Shown here one piece after another: positions 1 through 8,188 of a stretch of DNA of 64,000 nt. The stretch comes from Sphingobacterium yanglingense (lineage in GTDB: Bacteria > Bacteroidota > Bacteroidia > Sphingobacteriales > Sphingobacteriaceae), in assembly GCF_004363245.1 (NCBI RefSeq), contig NZ_SNYV01000019.1, positions 186,001-250,000 on the forward strand. Reading direction: 5' to 3'. Position numbers and translations under genes: made by a program. Every line of letters begins with the position of its first letter. Position 1 is the first letter of the stretch. Below the pieces are notes generated by a model. It saw only the letters and a program-made list of their open reading frames with translations. It was not told the DNA's origin and ran no database searches.

Positions 1-90
1 AGTCCAAAGTATTTTTCCTTAGATATTGCCCGGCGAATGAATAAGTTTAAATTTACAGCGTTTAAAAGAGGATTAATAGGATTACAATAA
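1..90 (+). CDS. C-terminal end of an unidentified protein (partial)
   Basis: An open frame runs from the left edge of the window to a TAA at 88-90 (29 codons) with no start inside the window. It is the only one of the three forward frames that stays open from the edge for this length. Its sequence is basic and mixed (ends in GLIGLQ) and resembles an ordinary protein C-terminus, but it is too short for a family assignment. A hairpin follows at 95-119, which fits the end of a transcription unit. Confidence 0.45.
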   Translation, partial: SPKYFSLDIARRMNKFKFTAFKRGLIGLQ

Positions 91-94
91 AATA

Positions 95-119
95 CGCCTG
101 AAGTGAATTTCTTCAGACG
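95..119 (+). terminator. Possible terminator hairpin after the left-edge gene
   Basis: CGCCTGAAG at 95-103 pairs with CTTCAGACG at 111-119 with one C/A mismatch and a 7-nt loop, then a T-rich stretch (TTCTTAATTT). It lies 5 bases after a stop codon. The T-run is weak, so the call is tentative. Confidence 0.4.
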
Positions 120-146
120 TTCTTAATTTAAAAGCCTTTTCTCAAC

Positions 147-257
147 GTCATTGCGCGAAGGAGGAATGACGACAAAGCAATCTAACATTACAGCGAAGTC
201 CTGATTATTGGGATCAAAAACGTAGATTGCTTCGTTGCTGCTGCGCCTACCAATGAC
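147..257. repeat. Palindromic intergenic repeat with outer and inner inverted arms
   Basis: GTCATTG at 147-153 is the reverse complement of CAATGAC at 251-257. Inside it, AAGCAATCTA at 175-184 is the reverse complement of TAGATTGCTT at 223-232. The wording resembles dispersed repeats of the 'GTCATTGCGA...AAGCAATCT' type that recur between genes in several bacterial groups (family knowledge). There is no ORF and no transposase. A REP/MITE-like, non-coding repeat is the best description. Confidence 0.6.
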
Positions 258-346
258 AGATTACCTTTGGTGAGCTCGCAAGCTCGGTTTCACGGGCGAC
301 ATTATTTCTGATTGTAAGGATCTACTAGCACTATCCCGATAAAACG

Positions 347-534
347 GCCTAGGTTGTGTAAGGCGTAAAGAATTGTCGATTATTTCTGACGAGCAATCAG
401 ACCTGTTTGAGCGAAGTGAGTTTATCTTATTGCCAGAAATAAGAAGACAATTTAGCCGAGCAACCAAGCCTTGATTTCTTTGCGTACTTTCTTGATCAAG
501 CAAGAAAGTATGAGCCACTCGCGGCTTGAGCGAG
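347..534. repeat. Multi-hairpin intergenic element, large copy
   Basis: A nested foldback is visible. GGTTG 352-356 pairs with CAACC 461-465, AATTGTC 371-377 with GACAATT 446-452, and TTATTTCTG 380-388 with CAGAAATAA 434-442. Two further hairpins follow. ACTTTCTTG 486-494 pairs with CAAGAAAGT 501-509 around a 6-nt loop, and CTCGC 518-522 pairs with GCGAG 530-534 around the loop GGCTTGA. The same plan, with different stem sequences, occurs at 15071-15194 and 22661-22789, so this is the longest member of a local repeat family. It lies just downstream of the minus-strand gene that ends at 545. Confidence 0.65.
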
Positions 535-544
535 AATAGAAAAC

Positions 545-934
545 TTAAAACACGACTGCTATCCCCTTTAAAACTGCATATAGCAGTAAAAAGAACACCG
601 AAAAATAAAGAATACACTGTTGCCATGATGATAGTTGATTAAAGTGATGATCAAATTGTTTACGAAACGATTTAAAGGAATGCCACAGTAGCTCCTGTAG
701 CCATATGCTGATATATACCGCTAGCCAGCCGAGCAGTAGGCCAAAGACAGCAATGGTCAAGGTGCCAAAATCGAGGACGCCTATAGCCGTATCGAGCAGC
801 TGCAGTAGGATAGATACCATAATCCAGCCGATAATCAGCAATAGAAAGGCAAAGAATAGCTTTTCTTTTAAAGAGAGTTCCCGTTGCCAGCCCCGGGCTA
901 GCGAAGTAGGACGAGTTGTTATTATTGTTTGCAT
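545..934 (-). CDS. Small membrane protein of unknown function
   Basis: This 129-aa protein starts with a short basic, soluble N-terminus (about residues 1-25). Three hydrophobic segments follow at roughly 26-48 (FFAFLLLIIGWIMVSILL), 52-82 (FGTLTIAVFGLLLGWLAVYI) and 106-127 (CILYFSVFFLLLYAVLKG), separated by a loop with His, Phe and Lys. It is probably an inner-membrane protein. No domain was recognised and no catalytic residues stand out. The ATG reads from 934 downwards. It stands alone between repeat-filled gaps, so there is no operon context to suggest a role. Confidence 0.65.
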   Translation of the reverse strand: MQTIITTRPTSLARGWQRELSLKEKLFFAFLLLIIGWIMVSILLQLLDTAIGVLDFGTLTIAVFGLLLGWLAVYISIWLQELLWHSFKSFRKQFDHHFNQLSSWQQCILYFSVFFLLLYAVLKGIAVVF

Positions 935-1397
935 TTTTAATTATTTAAAACTGTTAGAATTAATAGCCTATGGAATAGTAGCGTTAATAAAGACCATTGC
1001 GACCCGTTAAAAAAAGGATTTAAAAAGCGTAGCGGCTCAAATACTTTTAGGGCCATAATGATCTTTTAGCGTAACTATTTCAAAGCCTTGACTTTTTTCC
1101 TTCGTTTTTGTGTCAAGACAAAAAGGAAGAGCCTCCCGGCTTAAAGGAATGCTTATCGCACTATCATCGATACCGGATCGGACCAATGATTAATCATTTA
1201 TGCCGTTTTTAGTTACACAGTTTTATTTTATCTTGTCAATCTAATAATTATGAATGATGACCAAATCTCGTTAATGGATTGGCATCGCCATTAATGCAGA
1301 AAGATGCGAATGCGTTTTAAAATAATTTTATTAAGTTTGGTTATAGTCTAATAGGCGTTATGAAATCTTGATTTCGTCTTAGATCAAAGAATGGCAA
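935..1397. other. Intergenic region before import locus 1
   Basis: This 463-base region separates the minus-strand membrane-protein gene from the ECF sigma gene. It contains a short hairpin repeat at 1097-1149. The rest has no convincing ORF on either strand. A TTTG at 1336-1339 could be a -33 element, but no matching TAnnTTTG is seen at the right distance, so no promoter is called. Confidence 0.5.
1097..1149. repeat. Short member of the multi-hairpin repeat family
   Basis: TTTTTGT and ACAAAAA pair around the loop GTCAAG (about 1105-1124), and flanking TTCCTT/GGAA extends the stem. A small second hairpin follows (TCC / CGGCTTAAA loop / GGA). The layout of a long A/T stem with a 6-nt loop, then GAGCC, then a short stem closing on CGGCTT, matches the 3' half of the elements at 347-534, 15071-15194 and 22661-22789. 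The large 5' foldback is not recognisable here. Confidence 0.5.
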
Positions 1398-1985
1398 ATG
1401 AATAGGGATATACAAGAACAACAGCTGTGGGGGGCGTTATGTGCAGGAGATCAAGATGCTCTTCAAAAATTGTATGTCAGCTATTACAATGGTTTACTGC
1501 AATATGGCTTAAAATATTCGGACGACCGGGATACACTCAAGGATAGTATTAACTCTACGTTTTTGTATATCTGGGAAAATCGTGCAGGACTTTCTTACGC
1601 AAACCACGTAGGTAGCTACATCTTTAAAAGCTACCAGCGCCAACTGTTAAAGGACCTCAATAAGAATAAAGTACTGGAAAAACTTAGTTTGTCGGGCGAA
1701 TGGGATGCGGACATGGACATACAGGATTTTCAGTTTATTGTTCAGCAGGAAGAAAGTAGACGGATGTCCCTTCTCAAGAATGCTATTCTTAAATTACCTA
1801 AACGGCAACGCGAACTCATCCGCATGCGCTATTATGAAGAGCTAAGCTATGATGAGATCGCCAAACAGACCCAATTGACCAAAAGGGCTATCTACAACCA
1901 AATACATACTGCTATCTCCACCTTAAAGGAGGATTCTAGCCTATTGAATTTAAAGCAGTTATTGTCTCTTTTGATTTTTTTCTAA
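1398..1985 (+). CDS. ECF-type RNA polymerase sigma factor (import locus 1)
   Basis: This 195-aa protein matches the length of Bacteroidota ECF sigma factors that pair with FecR. A region-2 helix set lies at about residues 25-90. Region 4 lies at about 125-180 (LPKRQRELIRMRYYEELSYDEIA, then a helix-turn-helix around TQLTKRAIYNQI). It should direct polymerase to the import locus when released by its anti-sigma factor, whose gene follows 65 bases downstream on the same strand. Autoregulation is common in this family but is not shown here. The ATG at 1398 gives the expected N-terminus. Confidence 0.9.
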   Translation: MNRDIQEQQLWGALCAGDQDALQKLYVSYYNGLLQYGLKYSDDRDTLKDSINSTFLYIWENRAGLSYANHVGSYIFKSYQRQLLKDLNKNKVLEKLSLSGEWDADMDIQDFQFIVQQEESRRMSLLKNAILKLPKRQRELIRMRYYEELSYDEIAKQTQLTKRAIYNQIHTAISTLKEDSSLLNLKQLLSLLIFF

Positions 1986-2050
1986 AAAAAACTGGTAAAA
2001 ATAAGAGCACCCGCTCTCTATATATTAAAACGACTAATTTTTTAAATCTT

Positions 2051-3103
2051 ATGAAGGGTTACCAATCTATTCATGACTTTTTGCTTGATGAATCTTTTGT
2101 CCGCTATGTTTTGAAACAAAACAGTGCCGATGTCGAAAGATGGGAGGAATATATAATGCATAATCCCCAAAAAAAGCAACTTCTAGAGCAGGCCAAAATA
2201 ACCCTCATGGACATGCAGCAAGCCCTGTCTTCGATCGATGCAGAAGAAAACTACCAGAAACTGAAACCGATGCTACTCGACGGAGCGCTTAAAGAGCTGC
2301 CTAAGCGTCGTAATTGGCGTTATTATGCGGCGGCCAGTATTGCAGTCCTATTTATTTCTATTGCCTCGCTATGGATCTTGATGAATGATGGCGCTAACAA
2401 TGATGTCGTCTATGCGACACAACCCTCCCAACGAAAAACGATCACACTAGCTGATGGTACGTTGGTAAAACTCAATGCAGACAGCAAGTTAGAGGTTATG
2501 GAAGGGTTTGGAAAGACCAATAGAGCTATCAAACTAGCGGGAGAGGCCTATATGGAAGTGGCTAAAAACCCAGACCTTCCGTTTACAATCGGTACCAGTA
2601 CTATTGCGGTACGCGTACTGGGCACCACACTTAATATCCGGGCCTATGCCAATGAAGACCATGCCGAAGCCTCGCTACTAGAAGGTAGTGCCGAAGTGAT
2701 CTTAAAAAATAAAGACATAGCACCCATAAGGTTAAAACCTATGGATAAAGTGGTCGCCTCCGTAAGCGAACTGTCCAGCAGCAGCATCGGTGTCGAAGTG
2801 CCCGATAGCACGGCATACAAATTGGCATCGATGACCCATTATGATAGTAAGCAAAGATTGGTAGAAACTTCATGGACTGAACAAAAACTGGTTTTTGTCA
2901 ATGAGCCCCTATCCTCTATTGCAAAAACCCTGGAACGCTGGTATAACATCAAGATTGAATTTGATACTGCAGGTATTAAAGATCGAAAATATACGGCTGC
3001 TTTTGATGAAAGTGAAGAACTACAAAGTGTGCTGGAGAGTTTAAAGGCGAGTATGCCTTTTCATTATAAAAAAACAGGACCAAGAACAATAAGTATAAAC
3101 TAA
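2051..3103 (+). CDS. FecR-family anti-sigma factor (import locus 1)
   Basis: This 350-aa protein has a cytoplasmic sigma-binding N-terminus (about 1-85), one transmembrane segment (about 92-112, AAASIAVLFISIASLWIL), a periplasmic FecR domain (about 120-220, with KTITLADGTLVKLNADS and GEAYMEVAKN) and a C-terminal DUF4974-like region (about 275-350). Such proteins hold the ECF sigma until a loaded SusC-type receptor contacts the periplasmic part through its STN domain. It sits between the sigma gene and the STN-bearing SusC gene, as the model expects. Confidence 0.92.
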   Translation: MKGYQSIHDFLLDESFVRYVLKQNSADVERWEEYIMHNPQKKQLLEQAKITLMDMQQALSSIDAEENYQKLKPMLLDGALKELPKRRNWRYYAAASIAVLFISIASLWILMNDGANNDVVYATQPSQRKTITLADGTLVKLNADSKLEVMEGFGKTNRAIKLAGEAYMEVAKNPDLPFTIGTSTIAVRVLGTTLNIRAYANEDHAEASLLEGSAEVILKNKDIAPIRLKPMDKVVASVSELSSSSIGVEVPDSTAYKLASMTHYDSKQRLVETSWTEQKLVFVNEPLSSIAKTLERWYNIKIEFDTAGIKDRKYTAAFDESEELQSVLESLKASMPFHYKKTGPRTISIN

Positions 3104-3162
3104 CTAACCACATAGATCAATAATATGACGTATACAGAAAGTTAAAAGTAGATAAAAGAAAA

Positions 3163-3183
3163 GGAGCATGCCAGGCACGCCCC
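3163..3183 (+). promoter_or_regulatory. Imperfect hairpin between fecR and susC, locus 1
   Basis: GGAGCATG at 3163-3170 can pair with CACGCCCC at 3176-3183 around a 5-nt loop, with two A/C mismatches. It has no T-run and lies about 60 bases after the FecR stop and 80 bases before the SusC start. A similar but stronger hairpin lies in the matching gap of locus 2. A role in mRNA processing or leader control is inference only. Confidence 0.25.
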
Positions 3184-3265
3184 TAAAATCGTTAACTAAC
3201 AGAACAGGCTGCGACGGCTAATCTCAGGCCTGGTTACTAATCGTTTACATTAACATTTCAAAATT

Positions 3266-6200
3266 ATGAAAAAAAACGCAATATGCGTTAAGGGAAGATA
3301 TTGCCCGAGACTTTTAAAAACACTCATTGTTGTGAAACTGACCCTCATCCTCGCCCTGCTATTCAATCTGACCGCTATTGGCAATACCTGGGCTCAAAAT
3401 GATCGCGCTACATTAAACATGAAGGCGGTCAGGCTTGGATCCGTACTCAAGGAAATAGAAGCCCAGACCAAATACAGATTTGTGTATGGCGAAGACCTTG
3501 TCGAAGATTTAGGCAGCTCTTTTGAAGTGCAGAGCCACAACAGGCCGGTCAAAGATATACTTCAAGAATTACTGGCTGGTACCGATCTGAGTTTTACCCT
3601 CAGCAAGGACTATCTTATCGTGTTGTCAAAGGTGCGTAAACCGACCAGCCTACAGGCAAAGGTACAAGGGGTAGTGACCGATGAGCAGGGAAAAGTTATA
3701 CCGGGAGTGACTATTTCAGGAGCAAATAATAATGCGGTATTAACGGATCAGAATGGACGCTTTGTCATTGAGGCCAATCCAGGGCAAACACTGCGGATCT
3801 CCTGCCTGGGTCGGGTTTCGCAAACGATCACCATCACCTCCTCGCACCTACAGGAAGGTATAAAGGTGACAATGACTGCCGGAGTAAATACCCTAGAAGA
3901 GACGGTAGTCGTAGGGTACGGAAGTACGAGACGTAAAGACCTCACCGGTTCGGTCGCTTCGATCAAGGTCGATGAGATCCGTGATGTACCTTTTATGACT
4001 GTGGATGATGCCTTGACAGGAAAGGCGGCAGGTGTGCAAGTCACTAAAGCAGATGGTTCGCCAGGCGGTGCTGTACGGATTCGTGTACGTGGAGGTACTT
4101 CGTTGGTTGGGACCAATGATCCGCTATATATCATAGATGGTATTCCGACGGTGGTCACGGACAATTACATCAACTCCCAATCGGATATTGTCAATCCTAT
4201 CGAAGCGGCTAATGGGCCAGAAGGATTTAATAACAGTGTATCGGGGGCATTTTCGCGGGGATTGAATAATTTGGCAGGTCTTAATTTCAATGACATAGAA
4301 AGCATTAATATCTTGAAAGATGCGTCGGCAACGGCCATCTATGGTTCCAAAGCGGCAAATGGCGTTGTGATCATTACCACCAAAAGAGGTAAGCAAAATA
4401 TGAAACCTCAACTAAATGTCAACTACTATACAGGTATTAACAATTCGCTCCCAGAAAAGGTGTTAAATGCTTCCCAATACAAAAGCTTACTGAAAGAGGC
4501 GGCGCAAAACCTGATCGATGAACGTACACGATTAGGACTTAATCTGACCAATACGGCTTCTCTACAATCATTACGTATATTAAATGATCCTAGTTTTTTT
4601 GGCAACGCTGACACAGATTGGCTGGATTTAGTATTGCGGACGGGGTATACCAATAATGCCGATATATCCGTGACTGGAGGGGGGCTTGAATCAAGATATT
4701 ACACTTCATTAAACTATACCGATCAAACGGGTACTGTATTGGGTTCAGATTTCAAACGCCTATCAGGCAAGATAAATCTGGACAACCAGATCGGGACAAA
4801 GTTCAAGTTGATCACCAATATTAACTACGGCTATACCGACAATAATCTGATCAGTGGTGCATATGGACAGGCATTGACTGCCCCTCCAACAGCCGAAGTC
4901 TATAATCAAGATGGTTCTTTTACCAATTTGGGGGATTTGAGCCAAGATTATAGAGGTTATCAAAATCCTCTGGCATTGACCTCCACCACAAATAATGCTA
5001 AAACTTATCTTTTGCTGGGATCGATTTCGGGGGAGTACGATATTTTGAAAGATTTACAATTTAAAAGTACAATCTCTACCAATCTAAATCTATACAACCA
5101 GATTAACTATACGCCAAGCTACCTAGAGGTAGGTGGATTCTACGGTAGAGAGTCTACTGGCGGGGGATTAGGTTCAAACTCGCATACCAACTCGCTGAGT
5201 ACATTTATAGAAAACACCTTGACCTGGAATAAAGATTTCAATGAAAATCACCGACTCAATGTATTGGGCGGTACCTCTTGGGAACAAAATAGGATAGCAT
5301 CCTTTTCAGCAACCGGACGGGGCTATCCCGATGACTTTTTTTTGAACAACCTTAGCTCTGCAGCTACGCCGGTGCGTGTCCAAGGTGCTAACCCATCGGC
5401 TCAGAATGCCTTATTGTCGTTTTATATCCGGGCCAATTATGTGTTCAAAGACAAATACCTGTTGACGTTTACGGGGCGATCGGATGCGTCTTCAAAATTT
5501 GGACCGAGCAACCAGACCGGCTACTTCCCTTCCGGTGCCATCGCATGGCGTATTTCTGAAGAGTCCTTTTTAAGGGATAAAACTTGGATTGATGAACTAA
5601 AGATTAGATTGAGCGCAGGTCGTACCGGGACACAGGCTATCGGTGACCATATGTGGCGCACGTTGTATACGCCAGATTCTTACGGCAATTCCAATGCCTT
5701 GATACCCACGCAGCTGGGTAATGCCAATATACGCTGGGAGTCGACGACACAACAAGATGCCGCTTTGGATTATTCTTTCTTCAAAGGGAGACTCAGCGGG
5801 TCCTTAGGCTTCTATCGAAAAGTGACAGACGGTGCCCTACTCAATATCACTCCGGCACCGAGTACTTCCTATTCGAGTGTGATCTATAATATTGCGAAGA
5901 TTCAGAACAAGGGGATAGAATTTGAGCTTCAAGGCGATTTCGTCCGTAAGGAGCGATTTGGATGGAGTGGAGCACTCAATATATCCAAAAATATGTCCGA
6001 AGTATTGAATATAGAAGGAGAGGCATTCTCGGATCCTAACGACAGAAACGCGCTAAACTTAGGGACCAGCGTCGTTCAGGAAGGTGAGCCACTGGGGTTG
6101 TTGTACGGTAGGGTATCCCGGGGAATCATCAAGACGCCGGAGCAGCTCGAAGATTTTAAAACGCGTTTCCCTTATTACATTTATTTTCAGCCCTACGTCA

Positions 6201-6760
6201 ATATTGGTGATGTAGACTACGAGATCGAAGATGGTTTTTGGAAGCAGGAGGTCATCGGAAGGACGATCCCTAAATTTTATGGAGGATATACGAATACACT
6301 GCGTTACAAAAGACTTTCATTGACTACCCTTTTCACTTTTTCCTATGGCGGTAAACTGCTCTACCAGAAAGATGTAAGCGATATGAATATGCAAAGTCTA
6401 GCCAATCGTGGTGTCCGTATCTTGGACAGGTACAATGCTTCCAATACCGATGCCACACGTGCAAGATTAATCTATGGTGAAGGCAGTTTTATAACAAATG
6501 ACAACATCTATGATGCCTCTTACCTAAAATTAAAAACGCTAAATGTAAGCTATTCACTACCCAGCGATCTGCTCGATCGATTCAGGATAAAACAGATGAA
6601 CATCTACGCCTCGGCAATGAATCTATTTACAGTAACCTCCTATCCAGGAGCTGATCCAGAAGTGAGCGATGACCCTAGAAGTGTCATCGGTGGGGGTAGG
6701 GATATGAGTACTTTCCCTACTTCACGGACTTACACCTTTGGTATACGTTTGGGCTTTTAA
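3266..6760 (+). CDS. SusC/RagA-type TonB-dependent transporter with STN signalling domain
   Basis: This 1164-aa outer-membrane protein has an export signal in about the first 44 residues (hydrophobic LTLILALLFNLTAIG, then a cleavage site near WAQ). An STN/secretin-like domain follows at about 50-125, a carboxypeptidase-regulatory-like domain at about 132-212 (VQGVVTDEQGKVIPGVTI), the SusC signature VVVGYGSTRRKDLTGSV, a plug domain to about 385 (LKDASATAIYGSKAANGVV) and a 22-strand-type barrel. It imports a substrate bound by SusD. The STN domain fits control through the FecR/sigma pair just upstream. The substrate cannot be read from the sequence. The SusD gene follows after 17 bases. Confidence 0.95.
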   Translation: MKKNAICVKGRYCPRLLKTLIVVKLTLILALLFNLTAIGNTWAQNDRATLNMKAVRLGSVLKEIEAQTKYRFVYGEDLVEDLGSSFEVQSHNRPVKDILQELLAGTDLSFTLSKDYLIVLSKVRKPTSLQAKVQGVVTDEQGKVIPGVTISGANNNAVLTDQNGRFVIEANPGQTLRISCLGRVSQTITITSSHLQEGIKVTMTAGVNTLEETVVVGYGSTRRKDLTGSVASIKVDEIRDVPFMTVDDALTGKAAGVQVTKADGSPGGAVRIRVRGGTSLVGTNDPLYIIDGIPTVVTDNYINSQSDIVNPIEAANGPEGFNNSVSGAFSRGLNNLAGLNFNDIESINILKDASATAIYGSKAANGVVIITTKRGKQNMKPQLNVNYYTGINNSLPEKVLNASQYKSLLKEAAQNLIDERTRLGLNLTNTASLQSLRILNDPSFFGNADTDWLDLVLRTGYTNNADISVTGGGLESRYYTSLNYTDQTGTVLGSDFKRLSGKINLDNQIGTKFKLITNINYGYTDNNLISGAYGQALTAPPTAEVYNQDGSFTNLGDLSQDYRGYQNPLALTSTTNNAKTYLLLGSISGEYDILKDLQFKSTISTNLNLYNQINYTPSYLEVGGFYGRESTGGGLGSNSHTNSLSTFIENTLTWNKDFNENHRLNVLGGTSWEQNRIASFSATGRGYPDDFFLNNLSSAATPVRVQGANPSAQNALLSFYIRANYVFKDKYLLTFTGRSDASSKFGPSNQTGYFPSGAIAWRISEESFLRDKTWIDELKIRLSAGRTGTQAIGDHMWRTLYTPDSYGNSNALIPTQLGNANIRWESTTQQDAALDYSFFKGRLSGSLGFYRKVTDGALLNITPAPSTSYSSVIYNIAKIQNKGIEFELQGDFVRKERFGWSGALNISKNMSEVLNIEGEAFSDPNDRNALNLGTSVVQEGEPLGLLYGRVSRGIIKTPEQLEDFKTRFPYYIYFQPYVNIGDVDYEIEDGFWKQEVIGRTIPKFYGGYTNTLRYKRLSLTTLFTFSYGGKLLYQKDVSDMNMQSLANRGVRILDRYNASNTDATRARLIYGEGSFITNDNIYDASYLKLKTLNVSYSLPSDLLDRFRIKQMNIYASAMNLFTVTSYPGADPEVSDDPRSVIGGGRDMSTFPTSRTYTFGIRLGF

Positions 6761-6777
6761 TTAAAGAAATTATACAT

Positions 6778-8184
6778 ATGAAGAATATTTTATATTATCT
6801 CGTAGCAATCGGAATTGCTGGTGTACATGTATCCTGTAGTAAACAGCTTGATGCATTACCTACGCAATCTAAAGTAGAGGGCAACGTTATTGTTGATCAA
6901 AAAAGTGCAGAGGTCGCGCTGAATGGGGTCTATCTGACCTTTGCGGAAGGCGGAGATGACCGAGGCACGCCTAGCGTGATGTGGTCACGCAACCACGAAG
7001 TGTCTCCATCGGTTTTGGGCGCTAATATTAGATACCCGTATGGTTCGGAAGATTTTGAAGAGAATAGCCGAATCACCAGTACGACCTACCCCTTGGAGGA
7101 TATGTGGACAAGCAATTACAAGTTGATAAATGCTGCGAATGGGGTTATCAAGCAAATCGAAGCACTAGGTGAAGAAAAGATAGCTGTGTCCCGCAAAGAA
7201 GAGATCATTGCAGAGGCTCGTTTACTACGGGCATACGGACATTATAACCTCTTACGCTATTTCTCACAGTTCTACGACACAAATAGTACTTATGGCGTAT
7301 TATTACGTACTGAGTTTATAAGCACCGATAATCTCGCTAAATCGCGGAGTAACGTACAAGAAAGCTATGAATCTATCCTAGCGGATATAGATTTTGCCAT
7401 CGAAAATGCGCCGGTTGCCAATCCGAACCACTATGCAAACCAGTGGATCGCAAAAGGGATGAAATGCCGGGTGCTTATCCTCCGTGGCTCTTCCACGGAT
7501 TACACGGAAATTCTTTCTCTTACCAACGACATTATCGAGAACTCGCCTTATGAGCTGGAGACGTATGTACGCGATATCTTTAGTACAAAAGGGATAAGCA
7601 GTAAAGAGATTATGTTTGGTATCATGCCGAAGCCGAATCAGGTTATTAAGACGGAAGCTTATTATTTTAGGGAGTCGCCCTCTTATCTGACGACCGACTA
7701 CTTCAAGAGCTTATTTACTAATAATGACCCCCGAAAGGTTTGGATGATTGGTGTCAATCAAGATGAAGAGGATGCCGTACTTAAATACAGAGGCACGAAA
7801 CAAGAGGATTCTTATGCGCTACGTCTTACGGAAATATACCTCTTAAGAGCCGAAGCCATCTTGCGGTCCAATGGGAATATCGACGACGCTAAGGCCATCC
7901 TCAAGACTATCCTTGGCCATGCCGGATTCACCAATGTTGATCATATAGAACAACTACAGACCCGGGCCGAGGTATTGGTCGAGGTGTATAGAGAAGTAGC
8001 CCGTAACTTATCGTTTGAAGATGGTCAGGATTGGACTACATTATGCCGTCTACCACTGCAGACCATACAACAAATCAAACCCAGCATCCTGGATAGAGAT
8101 CGGATAATTCTGCCCATACCTGCAGAGGAATTTCGAAAAAATCCCATCATAGGTGAACAAAATCCAGGCTATAACAAATTTTAA
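6778..8184 (+). CDS. SusD/RagB-family substrate-binding lipoprotein
   Basis: This 468-aa protein has a lipoprotein signal (IAGVHVSC, Cys at about residue 20), which places it on the outer-membrane surface beside SusC. The SusD fold is indicated by TPR-like helices (about 110-170, EIIAEARLLRAYGHYNLLRYF) and the C-terminal RagB/SusD region (LRLTEIYLLRAEA at about 350; ILPIPAEEFRKNP near the end). It captures the substrate and lids the SusC channel. It lies directly after SusC, with only 4 bases before the next gene, so it is clearly in one operon. Confidence 0.93.
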   Translation: MKNILYYLVAIGIAGVHVSCSKQLDALPTQSKVEGNVIVDQKSAEVALNGVYLTFAEGGDDRGTPSVMWSRNHEVSPSVLGANIRYPYGSEDFEENSRITSTTYPLEDMWTSNYKLINAANGVIKQIEALGEEKIAVSRKEEIIAEARLLRAYGHYNLLRYFSQFYDTNSTYGVLLRTEFISTDNLAKSRSNVQESYESILADIDFAIENAPVANPNHYANQWIAKGMKCRVLILRGSSTDYTEILSLTNDIIENSPYELETYVRDIFSTKGISSKEIMFGIMPKPNQVIKTEAYYFRESPSYLTTDYFKSLFTNNDPRKVWMIGVNQDEEDAVLKYRGTKQEDSYALRLTEIYLLRAEAILRSNGNIDDAKAILKTILGHAGFTNVDHIEQLQTRAEVLVEVYREVARNLSFEDGQDWTTLCRLPLQTIQQIKPSILDRDRIILPIPAEEFRKNPIIGEQNPGYNKF

Positions 8185-8188
8185 CACG

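Larger units (their letters stand above)
91..544. other. Non-coding gap made mostly of repeats
   Basis: This stretch between the left-edge gene and the next gene holds a terminator-like hairpin and two separate palindromic repeats, listed individually. A reading frame on the minus strand crosses both repeats, but its arginine/serine-rich translation follows the palindromes and is not protein-like. No other gene is supported. Confidence 0.6.

Noticed and set aside
261..626. Minus-strand reading frame of about 120 codons at the left end
   Set aside because: It crosses two palindromic repeats and the end of the membrane-protein gene. Its Arg/Ser-rich translation follows repeat arms and shows no domain or signal.
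705..1010. Plus-strand reading frame opposite the small membrane protein
   Set aside because: It is the antisense shadow of the gene at 545-934. The minus-strand protein has proper transmembrane segments, this one does not.
8153..8188. Upstream ATG for the first thioredoxin gene, inside susD
   Set aside because: It would put 12 residues before a clean signal peptide. The ATG at 8189, right after the susD stop, is the natural start.
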